From NCBI GenBank assembly GCA_041687335.1, contig JAWLCE010000008.1:1-64000 (forward strand): 64,000 nucleotides of DNA, given 5' to 3'. Numbering within the stretch: position 1 is the first letter of the stretch; each line of letters begins with the position of its first letter. A program made the position numbers and the translations under genes. Shown here piece by piece: positions 36,360 to 45,089 of this stretch. This stretch comes from JAJFUE01 sp041687335. GTDB taxonomy: Bacteria > Sumerlaeota > Sumerlaeia > MVZB01. The notes beneath the pieces were generated by a model. That model had not been told where the DNA came from, made no database searches, and saw only the letters and a list, made by a program, of their open reading frames with translations.

Positions 36360-36727
36360 CATGAAATCTTGCTGATGATCCGCCGCCCCTTTGATCAGGC
36401 TTGCCTCCAGTTCACCGCCCGCCGTTGTTGGGATCGAATTGAGGGTCAGCTGTGTCCTTCAGCTCAAGGCCGGGACTTCAGAGCGTGTTGAGCTTCGAAA
36501 GTAATCAGCGCGATCCGACGGCTGCGAGCAGCGGCCAAGATCTATGCCTGCGCTTACGGACGTCCTTGACCTTGCTCTCGCTCGACATCTCATCACTGCT
36601 TCTTTCCGAGAAATGCTCTAATTTCAATGGAACATAAACCTGATTCCTGCAATCAATATATACGCGCTCCAGCATAATGCACCCTGAAGGGTAGCAAAGT
36701 TCCCCACTGACACGGTGGAGTGGTTTC
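36360..36727. other. 368-bp intergenic region before an inserted ORF
   Basis: Less GC-rich than the surrounding genes. No gene, RNA or repeat family recognised; short open frames lack ribosome sites. It belongs to the segment between the two copies of the fumC 3' repeat, and probably carries the promoter of the following ORF. Confidence 0.5.
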
Positions 36728-38206
36728 ATGAAAACTCGTTGCCTGTTGCTGCTGTGGCTTGCACTGCCGGGACTGTTCCTCCACCAGCCAGCCTTCCCCG
36801 TGGACTATATTCCGCAAAGCTGGGAATCGAGCGAACAGGAGAGCGATTTTGTCGGCGTGATCGTATGCACTGTCGCCGGCGAGAACGTGGCGCGCTATCG
36901 TGTGATTGAAGTCTGGAAAGGCGATGTTCTCGCCGGCCGCGAACTACTGGCTTTCGGACATAGCGATCCTTACAATCTTGCACCCTATATCAGTCTTGTT
37001 GGCAGCCAGAGCATCGCCTTCCTGCAGCTGCGCGGGATCGAGCAAGCCCCCCGGGAGATGAGTTCCCTGAACAACATACTTCCCGCACCGATCAAGATGC
37101 GCATCATGCCGGCAGATGCCCGATTTCACGCCGCACTACCTGTGGATCAACGGCAAAAAGTGATCGACTTCCTGGCGCTGACACCGGCCGAGCAGGAACT
37201 GCACCGTTACCGGGCGGAATTCCAGTTCCTATGGGGCGACAAGCTGAAGGAGGAACTCCTGCCCAAGGCGCTGGCCGCCAGCTCGGTCGAGGAAATCCTG
37301 CAGTTGGTCCATGATTTCAAGCAGTCTCATCCTTCATCGGAGCATGGCGGGCTCAATGATGCGATCATGAATGCCGCCGGACCGATCACGCTGCGCTTTG
37401 CCGAGGAAAATCCGACCTTCGTCGAAAGCCATCATTTGGACCGCATCCGCCGCCTGCTCGATCCCCCGGTGCCCTTTGTTGAAGCGCGCCCATATCAGGT
37501 GCCGGCGGAACTGACGCGAGGCGAAAGGGATGAGCTGCGCCGGACGCTGGCAAACGACTCGCCGCCAGACGATTTCACTGGCACCAGAAACTGGGCACGC
37601 GCGTTCTTCATCCTCTCCGAGCGCGATCCCAAATTTGTGGCCAATTACCTGATCGATGGGAAGCGTGCCCGGCAAAGGCACGAGAAAGCCTACTTCGGTT
37701 ACATTCTCGGCTCGTTGTTCGCCATTCACTGCACGGGCAACCGCGAAGCTCACCTGGCCCGGCTGCTCGAGGCCAGCGACCCCCTGATCTCCGTCGCGGG
37801 CGCGGTCTATCTGACCTTCGAGAACGAGCCCCGCGGGCTGCGGGCGCTGCGCGAGCGGACGGGGCTTTCTGGCGATGCGGGCGCGTGGGCCGCGCTGGCT
37901 CTGGCCCGCCGTGGCGATAAGGAAGCGCTGCCGCGCGCCCTCGAACTGGTGGGCGTGCCGACGATCACATCGCACTCGTCGATCACACCACCCGAAGGAA
38001 ATTCGCTGACACGTGCACTCCGGGGAGGCTTGCTCGTCCTGCTCTCCAACAGCGCCCAGGCCAGCGGCCAGCCCCAACCGCCGCGACCGACCAACTCCTT
38101 CGAGGAAGACCTCGCCGCCCTGCGCGAGTGGTGGGCGACCCACGGCGATAAGATCACCCTTCACGATCCATGGCTGGACCGGTTGGCGAGCCAGAAGATC
38201 GATTGA
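36728..38206 (+). CDS. Exported protein of unknown function, HEAT-like C-terminal half
   Basis: A 492-residue protein with a signal peptide (residues 1-24; basic start, hydrophobic LLLLWLALPGLFL core). The N-terminal part (to about 110) has FVGVIVCTVAGENVARYRVIEVWKG, reminiscent of small beta domains in secreted planctomycete-type proteins. The C-terminal half (about 280-450) is helical with HEAT-like patterns such as LISVAGAVYLTFENEPRG and GAWAALALARRGDK. GGAG lies 7 bp before the ATG. The gene sits between two 178-bp copies of the fumC end and has lower GC than fumC, consistent with insertion from elsewhere. Function unknown. Confidence 0.75.
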   Translation: MKTRCLLLLWLALPGLFLHQPAFPVDYIPQSWESSEQESDFVGVIVCTVAGENVARYRVIEVWKGDVLAGRELLAFGHSDPYNLAPYISLVGSQSIAFLQLRGIEQAPREMSSLNNILPAPIKMRIMPADARFHAALPVDQRQKVIDFLALTPAEQELHRYRAEFQFLWGDKLKEELLPKALAASSVEEILQLVHDFKQSHPSSEHGGLNDAIMNAAGPITLRFAEENPTFVESHHLDRIRRLLDPPVPFVEARPYQVPAELTRGERDELRRTLANDSPPDDFTGTRNWARAFFILSERDPKFVANYLIDGKRARQRHEKAYFGYILGSLFAIHCTGNREAHLARLLEASDPLISVAGAVYLTFENEPRGLRALRERTGLSGDAGAWAALALARRGDKEALPRALELVGVPTITSHSSITPPEGNSLTRALRGGLLVLLSNSAQASGQPQPPRPTNSFEEDLAALREWWATHGDKITLHDPWLDRLASQKID

Positions 38207-38236
38207 TTGTTCTGCTTCAGGCAACGCTCGAAGAAT

Positions 38237-38360
38237 GCGCGCCTACGCCGAGGGCCGCAGCCTGAAGGACGTCGCGCTCGAGGAGACCGAGCTGAGCGCC
38301 GAGGAACTCGACCGCCTGCTCGACCCGCGCAAGATGACCGAGGGCGGGATCATGGAGTAA
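38237..38360 (+). pseudogene. Duplicated 3' fragment of fumC
   Basis: It encodes the last 41 residues of FumC in the same frame to the stop (AYAEGRSLKDVALEE...), with no upstream part of the gene. An accidental ATG at 38235 precedes it, but no ribosome site is obvious. This is a remnant created by the duplication that brackets the inserted ORF, not a functional gene. Confidence 0.93.
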
Positions 38361-38385
38361 AGCGGGTTCACGCCAAGACGCCAAG

Positions 38386-38421
38386 GGAGCCAAGGCCGCC
38401 AAAGCCTTGGCTCCCTTTTTT
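38386..38421 (+). terminator. Intrinsic terminator, duplicated copy
   Basis: The same 11-bp stem (38386-38396 with 38404-38414) as behind fumC, followed by C and six T. It now serves as the terminator of the inserted ORF 36728-38206. Confidence 0.9.
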
Positions 38422-38491
38422 GTTGACAGCTTGCAACCCAGGTTCTCTGATCTTAGTCACGAAGTAGTATCAGCTCCCGATGGAGGACGAA

Positions 38492-39364
38492 ATGCGGTTC
38501 AAACAGTCCCTCAACAGCCTGGCCTTGCTGGTGGTCATGATCATGATGACCGGCGGCTGTAGCCGTTTCCATGTAATTAAAGCTGATGGAACACAGATGG
38601 CTGGGGTGGACCTCTGGCCGGTTTACCGAAACCTGAGCGCCGAGGATGCGCGCGAGGTCCAGCTGGCCTGGCCGCTGTTCAAATATCAGTCGTCGGGCGA
38701 GGAGCGCCTGCTGCGCCTCTGGCCGCTCTATTACGGCCACAGCGGCGAGCGACTCTTCGGGGTTGCGCGCTACCATGAACCAGGCATCCAGCCGGCCGGC
38801 TCGGATATCTTCTCGCTTCAGGAGAACAGCTGGGAGGGCGGCTTGAGTTCGCTGGCGCTGGTCTCGCGGCTCTCCGACCGCTACTCCACGAGCTACGCCC
38901 TGGCGCACCCATCGGTGCTGATGCTGCACCTGGAGCGCAACCGCGAGCACTGGCCCAACGGCAGGAATTCGCAGCCGAGCGGACTTTACTCGCTCTGGTT
39001 CCCATGGTGGTATGTCGAACATATGACAGCCGGCACCAACCATGATGCCGAGGACGACCCGGGCATTTTAACCCATTACCTGCCGCCGCTGATTGGCTAC
39101 GACGGCTACCGGGGGGAGTTCAAGCTGCTCAATCTCTACTTCAGCCGCTGGCAGATGGATATGATGCCGCCGGTGGCGGGGGTCGGGTTCGGCGAGGGCA
39201 GCCGCACTTACCTGTGGCCGCTGTTCGCGCACGTTCACGTCGATGGCCGGTCGCACACTGATCTACTGACACGCGCTTTTTCTCATCGCGGCTACTGGAC
39301 GCCGGCGTGGATCTGGGATTCCCATGAAAAGGAAGCCGTGGCCAAGATGCTCAGGGAGCAGTAG
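38492..39364 (+). CDS. Predicted lipoprotein, unknown function
   Basis: A 290-residue protein with a lipoprotein signal (hydrophobic LALLVVMIMM and lipobox MTGGC at about residues 19-23). The mature part is rich in aromatic and WPL/WPLY motifs (DLWPVYRNL, LAWPLFKY, LRLWPLYYG, YLWPLFAH), which suggests a repeated beta-strand module as in outer-membrane-associated beta proteins. GGAGG lies 7 bp before the ATG. It follows the duplicated fumC fragment and precedes a BamE-like gene by 51 bp. No family recognised. Confidence 0.75.
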   Translation: MRFKQSLNSLALLVVMIMMTGGCSRFHVIKADGTQMAGVDLWPVYRNLSAEDAREVQLAWPLFKYQSSGEERLLRLWPLYYGHSGERLFGVARYHEPGIQPAGSDIFSLQENSWEGGLSSLALVSRLSDRYSTSYALAHPSVLMLHLERNREHWPNGRNSQPSGLYSLWFPWWYVEHMTAGTNHDAEDDPGILTHYLPPLIGYDGYRGEFKLLNLYFSRWQMDMMPPVAGVGFGEGSRTYLWPLFAHVHVDGRSHTDLLTRAFSHRGYWTPAWIWDSHEKEAVAKMLREQ

Positions 39365-39415
39365 GCTGATTGTTGCTCCCGAACCGTGAGCATCAGAATG
39401 CCTTGGAGCAGCAGG

Positions 39416-39868
39416 ATGGAAGAGGAAAAACAGAACGGCGGGCGAGGCATAATCATATTGATCCTCGCGGCCATTCCGGTGGTGGCGCTGCTGGTTGTCA
39501 TTGTCCCGCCGCTTTTTTTCATGATCATGCTGCACCTCAGCATCGACGATCCGTTCGATGATCGAACCTTTGACCGGCAGCTATGGGTCCAGTACGACGG
39601 CAGCCTTGACTCTGATAATCCGCGCGGTCAGATGTTTGTCGATCTGACCACTAAAGTCCTCAAAACGGGGATGACGCGCGCCGAGGTGGTGGAACTGCTG
39701 GGCGAGCCCGATTATTTCCGTGTGCAATCGTGCGGCTGCGAGCCCGATGACCAAAAACTGGAATACATGCTCGGCATGTGGTCGGGGCTGGGGATCGATT
39801 ACGACTCGCTGCGGGTCGAGCTCGACGACGAGGACCGTGTGCTCAAACTCTCCCGTCACCAGCATTAA
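39416..39868 (+). CDS. Membrane-anchored protein with BamE/SmpA-like C-terminal segment
   Basis: A 150-residue protein. One hydrophobic helix (about residues 11-38) anchors it. The following domain includes VLKTGMTRAEVVELLGEPD (about 82-100), the helix-turn pattern seen in SmpA/BamE-like proteins (typically GMTxxEVxxLLGxP), then two Cys in QSCGCEPD and short strands to the end. True BamE is an outer-membrane lipoprotein; this one has a transmembrane anchor instead, so only fold similarity is claimed. GGAG lies 7 bp before the ATG. Confidence 0.65.
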   Translation: MEEEKQNGGRGIIILILAAIPVVALLVVIVPPLFFMIMLHLSIDDPFDDRTFDRQLWVQYDGSLDSDNPRGQMFVDLTTKVLKTGMTRAEVVELLGEPDYFRVQSCGCEPDDQKLEYMLGMWSGLGIDYDSLRVELDDEDRVLKLSRHQH

Positions 39869-39886
39869 ACACATAGACACGGGAGG

Positions 39887-39946
39887 GGTAGGTCGGCTCT
39901 CCGAGCCGATACTTAAGGCCATGTCGGGTCGAAGACCCGACCTACC
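39887..39946. repeat. Solitary REPIN-like element
   Basis: 60 bp with the same two hairpins as the array at the left end of the window, in opposite orientation and slightly diverged in the first (GTCGGCTC-TCC-GAGCCGAT, then GTCGGGTC-GAA-GACCCGAC). Outer ends GGTAGGTCGG and CCGACCTACC are inverted. It lies 18 bp after the BamE-like gene. Confidence 0.9.
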
Positions 39947-39993
39947 ACAACGGGGGCGAAGCGGTGTCAAGATGCGGCCATGGGCCGCCATCG

Positions 39994-40120
39994 ATCCGCT
40001 TCTCGCTTGACTGGGGCCGTGCCATCCCGCATCATCATAACGTCAATATGATGAGCCCTTTAGCACCTGCCCGAAAGACCCCGATGCTCAAGCCGCCCCA
40101 ACCCGAACAACCCGGCCGAA
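39994..40120 (+). pseudogene. Duplicated 5' end of the C25 peptidase gene
   Basis: 127 bp matching 41448-41574 with about four mismatches. It includes the upstream region, the ATGs (40048, 40051, 40084) and the first codons (MLKPPQPEQP) of the C25 peptidase lipoprotein. The frame then runs into sequence antisense to the neighbouring ORF, so it is a truncated remnant. The two copies are 1,454 bp apart and bracket the ORF 40152-41171. Confidence 0.92.
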
Positions 40121-40151
40121 TCATCAATCAGGCCGCTATGTCGGAGACTGA

Positions 40152-41171
40152 TTATGGTTCTTTGATTGATGTGGCGGCATTATTTTTCATCGTCTCTGAT
40201 TTGGCGTGGTTGCTTACCATGCTCTCGATTAGTTCCAGATTCATTTTCTGCTTATCCCAACGGAAGCTGTCGGGAAGAGCATAGTGCTCGACAAGTGCTC
40301 CATCAATAACTTCATAGGGTTCAAATGCATGGTAGCTGGAGAAATCGGGATCAATTTCAATCTTTGTTCTTTTTATGGTGTGGAAGGCATCATCGATCAT
40401 GCCATTGCCATAATGCCGCCTTGAATCGTATATCGCCTCGGCTGGGATCCATAAATCATTGACCTGCACCAGTTCCACATTTCTGTAGGTGAATGAGCGT
40501 TCTAATCCAGCCCCTGACCTCACTGTTTCTTTCAATTCCGCCCAGACTATATTGTATCCTCTTTTGATGTCGAAGCTTACAGTTACGCTGAAATCGTCGC
40601 GACCGGAACTTAGAACAACTACATCAGGATTATCTTGGTCAATTGCTGCACTGACCTGGTTTTGCTCGAGAGCTGCGACAATATCCTGATATTCGCTGTT
40701 GAAATACCCACGCATGGGTGCATCCGCCATCATAGAATGCATATTTCGCTGCTTAATGGTCGAGGGGTCGAAAAAATACCACGTTGTGGATTTATGGCTT
40801 GGGCTGTGCCCATACATATATGCCTGGCTGCCATTATATAAGTTTGATCGGGTTCTCGCGAATTCCTTGGGAAAAATCTTTCTATTTCCCATGCAGAAGC
40901 CCCACAGCTTCTCAACAACATGGTACTTGTCATCGGCATTATTGATAACGGCCTCGACATATTCCTCAACGTTCCGGCCATGCAAGTTTCGCTCGAGGTG
41001 CTGGTATACTTCGATTTTACTTCGCCTGAAATTGGTCTGATAGCTTCGATAATTTTCAATAATTTCACTGGCATCCATCGCCGGGGCGCTGGTCAACCAG
41101 AGAAAGATGATCGTGGCCATCCAGGCATGTCTGGATAGGGACTGCCGCTGGAACAACGTCAGGAACCTCAT
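40152..41171 (-). CDS. Exported protein of unknown function, probably acquired
   Basis: A 339-residue protein with a signal peptide (about residues 1-32, cleavage after APA). The mature part has a coiled or helical opening (ENYRSYQTNFRRSKIEVYQHL) and a later strand-rich segment with YRNVELVQVNDLWIPAEAIYD, a pattern seen in LolA-like secreted beta proteins of planctomycete-type genomes; this is only a weak fold suggestion. Its base composition is plainly more AT-rich than all its neighbours. It is oriented against them and sits between two copies of the C25 gene's 5' end. These three signs together point to horizontal insertion. Confidence 0.8.
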   Translation of the reverse strand: MRFLTLFQRQSLSRHAWMATIIFLWLTSAPAMDASEIIENYRSYQTNFRRSKIEVYQHLERNLHGRNVEEYVEAVINNADDKYHVVEKLWGFCMGNRKIFPKEFARTRSNLYNGSQAYMYGHSPSHKSTTWYFFDPSTIKQRNMHSMMADAPMRGYFNSEYQDIVAALEQNQVSAAIDQDNPDVVVLSSGRDDFSVTVSFDIKRGYNIVWAELKETVRSGAGLERSFTYRNVELVQVNDLWIPAEAIYDSRRHYGNGMIDDAFHTIKRTKIEIDPDFSSYHAFEPYEVIDGALVEHYALPDSFRWDKQKMNLELIESMVSNHAKSETMKNNAATSIKEP

Positions 41172-41537
41172 AAGCCAGCCTCCGCTTTTTCAATGTGTGC
41201 ACTTGAAAAACTACAAATCAACTTCTTGCCAACTTGATTCAGGCTAAATGGATTATGGTCATGAGTCAAGCTGGAAAAAAGAGCAGCGATTATCCGATCC
41301 AAATGGCGGGCTTGCTGCTGACATGCCGCTGTCCGGGGAGTTTTGCTTCACTCATTTCCGGCTACGCGCCTCCGCCCCCTTCCCCGCTGGCGCCATGTTT
41401 CGCGTTCGGATGTGGGGCAGGCGAAGGATCAAAGGCGGGCAGCCATCATCCGCTTCTCGCTTGACTGGGGCGGTGCCATCCCGCATCATCATAACGTCAA
41501 TATGATGAGCCCTTTAGCACCTGCCCGAAAGACCCCG
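41172..41537. other. 366-bp intergenic region with the right copy of the C25 5' direct repeat
   Basis: 41448-41574 is the right-hand copy of the 127-bp direct repeat and contains the start region of the C25 gene. The part 41172-41447 has no recognisable gene or repeat family; it changes from AT-rich (near the inserted ORF) to GC-rich. Confidence 0.75.
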
Positions 41538-44240
41538 ATGCTCAAGCCGCCCCAACCCGATCAACCCAGTCGAAACCTCCCACTGGCCGCCTTGGCGCTG
41601 ATGCTGCTGGCGACGGCGCTGCTGGGCGCCGGCTGCGGCGGAGTCGATGACGAACCAGTCGGCGCCGAGGGCCGCGCCGTCAAGATCATCTGCGACGAAC
41701 GCGGCGTCTACCGGATCACCGGCCGCGACCTGGCCGAGCTGGGGTATGACCCCGACACGATCGCCACCAGTCGGCTGGCGCTGGCGCACCTGGACCAGTC
41801 GGTGCCGCTGCTGATCGAGGGCGCCGGCCGCCGGCTGGGGCCCGATGGCGAAATCATCTTCTTCTCGGAGGGCCGCGAGAACCTGCCGGTCCCGTTCGTC
41901 AACATGGAGCGCGAATACTACCCCCCCAGCCAGCACCTGATGCTGCACCTGGATTCCGCGCCCGTGCAACCGCGCCGCTACGAGACGGTGGCGCTCGAAA
42001 CCCCGGCCCGCCACGACCCCCATGGCTGGCCGGTCGTGACCGTGGGCGGGCGCAGCCATTTCGAGCAGGACCCGATCTGGGGCTTCTTCCCCCTGCTGCG
42101 GTTGGAGGAGGACCCGACCGACTTCGTCTTCTGGCAGCGGCTGTCCTATCCGCCGACGAGCGAGTCGCCCTCGCAGGCAACCATGGAATTCTACCTGCCC
42201 GAGATCGAGCGCGCCGAGCCGGTCCAGATGGAACTGCTGATGGTCGCCCGCACGGTGATGGGCGACTCCCCCCACAGCGCCTGGCACAACATGGCGGTGG
42301 AGCTGAACGGCCAGCCGATCGAGAAGTTCTCCTGGGGCACCGACCGCGAGCGGTTGCGGCTGACGGTGCCGGCCAATGTGCTGCGCAAGGGGGCCAACTG
42401 GCTGACGCTTGATTTGCTCGAGCCCGGCCGCGAGGGCGCCCCGCCCACCCCCGGCCTCAAGATCGACATGATCTACCTGGACTGGTTCCGCGTCCACTTC
42501 CGCCAGCGCACCGAGATTCGCGGCGGGCTCAACGAGTTCCTCTTCGCCGGGGCCGCCGGCCGCATCGGCGAGCCGCCCGCGGAGGATCAGCCCCCCGCCG
42601 GCGAGGGTCCGCTGCGCCTGAGCATCCGCCAGTTCGCCAACGACGCCATCCTGCTGTTGGAGCCCGAGCAGGGCCTGCGCTACCAGGCGCCCCCGTTTGA
42701 GCAGGGCAGCGGCTCGCGCTACCGGGCGGTCAACGTCGAGCTGCCGCGGCGGCCGACCTGGCTGCTGGCGCTGACCCGCGAGGAGCTGCGCCGCCCCTTC
42801 GAGATGCAGCCGACGCGGATCGCCGGCCACTTCGAGCAGCCCAGCTCCGCCGAGCTGCTGGTGCTCGCCCCGACGCAGTTCATCGAGCCGCTCGGGCGGC
42901 TGGTGGAGTGGAAGCGTCAGCGCGGCCTCGAAGTCGCCCTGGTCGACGTCCGCGAAATCTTCAACGAGCGCGCCAGCGGCTATCCCGGCCCCGCGCCGCT
43001 GCGCGACTACATCCGCCACGTCTACGAGTCGCAGGACCCGCCCCGGCTGCGCTACGTCATGCTGGTGGGCGACGCCAACTCGATCCACAAGGAAGTGACG
43101 CAGATGCCCGCCTGGAGCTTCGTGCACAGCGGGCAGCCGGCCAATGACAATTACTTCGCCAGCCTGGAGGGGCCCGCCGATGCGCCGGCGCTGGCCGTCG
43201 GCCGGCTCTCGGCGCGCACCCCCGAGGAACTGAACACCGCCATCGACAAGATCATCGCTTATGAGAACGGCGAGGGGCGCGGCCCCTGGCGCGGCCGGTT
43301 CCTGATGATCGCCGCCTCGCACACCTGGGCGCGCAATCACTCCCTCTCGCTGATCGGCAAGCATCTGGCCGCCCGCTACCTGATCGACTACATGCAGACC
43401 GACCTGGTCCGCTCGGATGCAGCGTATCACCAGGAAATTAACGGCCGGCTGGTCGGCCACCTCAACGAAGGCAATCTGCTGACCGCCTTCTTCGGCCATG
43501 GCGGCGGCGCGGTCTGGGAGATCGGCCCCACCGCCATCGCCGGCGGCTTCGTGCGCCACCTCTTCGATCAGGCGCACGTGACCGCCCTGAACAATCACCG
43601 CGCGCTGCCGCTGGTCTTCGCCCTGACCTGCTACACCAACGATTTCGACAGCCCCCACTGGCCGCAGACGCTGGGTGAAAGTTTCGTCATCTCCAAGGGC
43701 GGGGCGATCGGGGTCATCGGCGCCAACACGCGCTCCTTTACCGAGCTGAACCTGCGTTTTACAGACAAGTTCCTCGGGCTGCTGCACGAGCGCGGCCATG
43801 CCCGGCTGGGCGACCTGTTCGTTGAAGTCAAAAAGTCGCTGGCCAGCGGCTCCGCCAACTCGCAATATCAATTGCTGGGCGATCCCTCGCTGGAGTTTGA
43901 GCTTCCGCGCGAGGACCTCGCGATCGAGAACCTCGCCCTGGATGCCGCCGCCGGCAAGCTGAGCCTGGATTACGCCCTGCCGGCGGAGGCCGGCCCGCTC
44001 TGGAACTTGGAGGGCTTCGTGCTCGACAGCCACCACAAGGTCCTCGCCCACTGGCGCCAACCCAACACGCCGGCGCGCGGCCGCGTCGAGCAGCAGCTGA
44101 AGCTGGCCCCCAATGCCCTGCCGGTGCGGCTGGTCATTTACATGGAACGGCTGGGCGAGCCCGACCGGATCGCCGGGCGGCCGCTGGAGTGGCCGCGCGT
44201 GGCCGCCGCCGCCCAACCCGCGCCCCAGGAAGGAAACTGA
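41538..44240 (+). CDS. Gingipain-like C25 cysteine peptidase lipoprotein
   Basis: A 900-residue protein with a lipoprotein signal (core LAALALMLLATALL, lipobox GAGC at about 30-33). The N-terminal 400 residues form beta domains that include a carbohydrate-binding-like region. The peptidase C25 domain (about 430-790) carries the catalytic pair: His in FFGHGGG (about H654) and Cys in FALTCYTNDF (about C697), with ELLVLAPTQFIEPLGRLVEWK as its typical opening. A beta domain closes the protein. C25 enzymes include gingipains and PorU, the type IX secretion sortase. Starts at 41502/41505 are also possible. It is followed by TPR and O-antigen-ligase genes. Confidence 0.88.
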   Translation: MLKPPQPDQPSRNLPLAALALMLLATALLGAGCGGVDDEPVGAEGRAVKIICDERGVYRITGRDLAELGYDPDTIATSRLALAHLDQSVPLLIEGAGRRLGPDGEIIFFSEGRENLPVPFVNMEREYYPPSQHLMLHLDSAPVQPRRYETVALETPARHDPHGWPVVTVGGRSHFEQDPIWGFFPLLRLEEDPTDFVFWQRLSYPPTSESPSQATMEFYLPEIERAEPVQMELLMVARTVMGDSPHSAWHNMAVELNGQPIEKFSWGTDRERLRLTVPANVLRKGANWLTLDLLEPGREGAPPTPGLKIDMIYLDWFRVHFRQRTEIRGGLNEFLFAGAAGRIGEPPAEDQPPAGEGPLRLSIRQFANDAILLLEPEQGLRYQAPPFEQGSGSRYRAVNVELPRRPTWLLALTREELRRPFEMQPTRIAGHFEQPSSAELLVLAPTQFIEPLGRLVEWKRQRGLEVALVDVREIFNERASGYPGPAPLRDYIRHVYESQDPPRLRYVMLVGDANSIHKEVTQMPAWSFVHSGQPANDNYFASLEGPADAPALAVGRLSARTPEELNTAIDKIIAYENGEGRGPWRGRFLMIAASHTWARNHSLSLIGKHLAARYLIDYMQTDLVRSDAAYHQEINGRLVGHLNEGNLLTAFFGHGGGAVWEIGPTAIAGGFVRHLFDQAHVTALNNHRALPLVFALTCYTNDFDSPHWPQTLGESFVISKGGAIGVIGANTRSFTELNLRFTDKFLGLLHERGHARLGDLFVEVKKSLASGSANSQYQLLGDPSLEFELPREDLAIENLALDAAAGKLSLDYALPAEAGPLWNLEGFVLDSHHKVLAHWRQPNTPARGRVEQQLKLAPNALPVRLVIYMERLGEPDRIAGRPLEWPRVAAAAQPAPQEGN

Positions 44241-44243
44241 GCC

Positions 44244-45089
44244 ATGGCCCGGCGCCCACAGGACCCGATCCCACCGCCCGCCGCCCCGCCCGGGACGGCA
44301 TTGTCCCCCCCGGCGCCCGCCCTCAGGCTGATGGGAATCCTGCTGGCGGCCGGCTGTCTGCTGCTGGGCCTCGTGACGCTGCTCCTGCTCGATACCGAAT
44401 TGAGCTTCCGCCGGCTGCCGCCGCTGACCGACACCAGCAACCTCGCCACCATCGAGATGCTCGACCGCGAGCTGGGGCGCCTTGTCCGGCGCGACCCGAC
44501 CAATGGCGAGATCCGCAACGCCTGGGCCAGCGTGCTGGGCCGCCAGCGCGATTACGTCCGCGCTATCGAGCAGCTCGAGCGCGCGCTCCGGGTCCAGCAC
44601 ACCCAGAACAGCCTCTATTTCCTCGCCGGCATGCACGAGCGCCTGGGCCAGCACGAGCTGGCCGAGCAGGCGATGGCCGACAGCGTGGTCATCAACCCCT
44701 CCCAGCCCGGCTTCACCCCCTATTGGCTGCGGCTGCTGCTCAACCGCGTGCAGGAACTCCAACGCCAACAGGAGCAACGCTCGCCGGTCGACCGCGATGC
44801 CTTCGAGCAGGCGCGCCGGCGTTTTGCCGAGGCCACGCGCGCGTGGTCGGTGCGAGCCCCCCACGACCCCAACGCCTGGCTCTTTATGGGTAACCAGCAC
44901 ATCATCCAGATGCAGGGCGTCCGCCGCCAGACCTACATGGCCCAGGCCTATCGCCAGTTCCTGCTCGGGCTGGCGGGGGCCGAGCTGGACCCGGCCACGC
45001 CGCTCTGGATCGGCACCGACGGCGCGCGCGCCACGATCAATCAAATCCTGCAATACGGTTACGCCAAACAACACCGGGGATTGCCCTGA
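44244..45089 (+). CDS. Membrane-anchored TPR-like protein
   Basis: A 281-residue protein with a Pro-rich cytosolic start, one transmembrane helix (about 28-51, MGILLAAGCLLLGLVTLLLL) and a helical domain with TPR-like repeats (for example AIEQLERALRVQHTQNSLYFLAGMHERLGQHELAEQAM near residues 106-145). It probably acts as a scaffold for a membrane complex. AAGGAAAC precedes the ATG, which is 3 bp after the C25 stop. Its TGA overlaps the next ATG (TGATG), so translation of the three genes is probably coupled. Confidence 0.78.
   Translation: MARRPQDPIPPPAAPPGTALSPPAPALRLMGILLAAGCLLLGLVTLLLLDTELSFRRLPPLTDTSNLATIEMLDRELGRLVRRDPTNGEIRNAWASVLGRQRDYVRAIEQLERALRVQHTQNSLYFLAGMHERLGQHELAEQAMADSVVINPSQPGFTPYWLRLLLNRVQELQRQQEQRSPVDRDAFEQARRRFAEATRAWSVRAPHDPNAWLFMGNQHIIQMQGVRRQTYMAQAYRQFLLGLAGAELDPATPLWIGTDGARATINQILQYGYAKQHRGLP

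Noticed and set aside
36452..36637. 61-residue frame between fumC and the inserted ORF
   Set aside because: No ribosome site, no recognisable protein pattern and atypical composition; treated as intergenic.
39964..40284. 106-residue plus-strand frame near the REPIN-like element
   Set aside because: It begins in the duplicated C25 5' fragment and then reads antisense through the end of the inserted ORF, so it is a chimera, not a gene.
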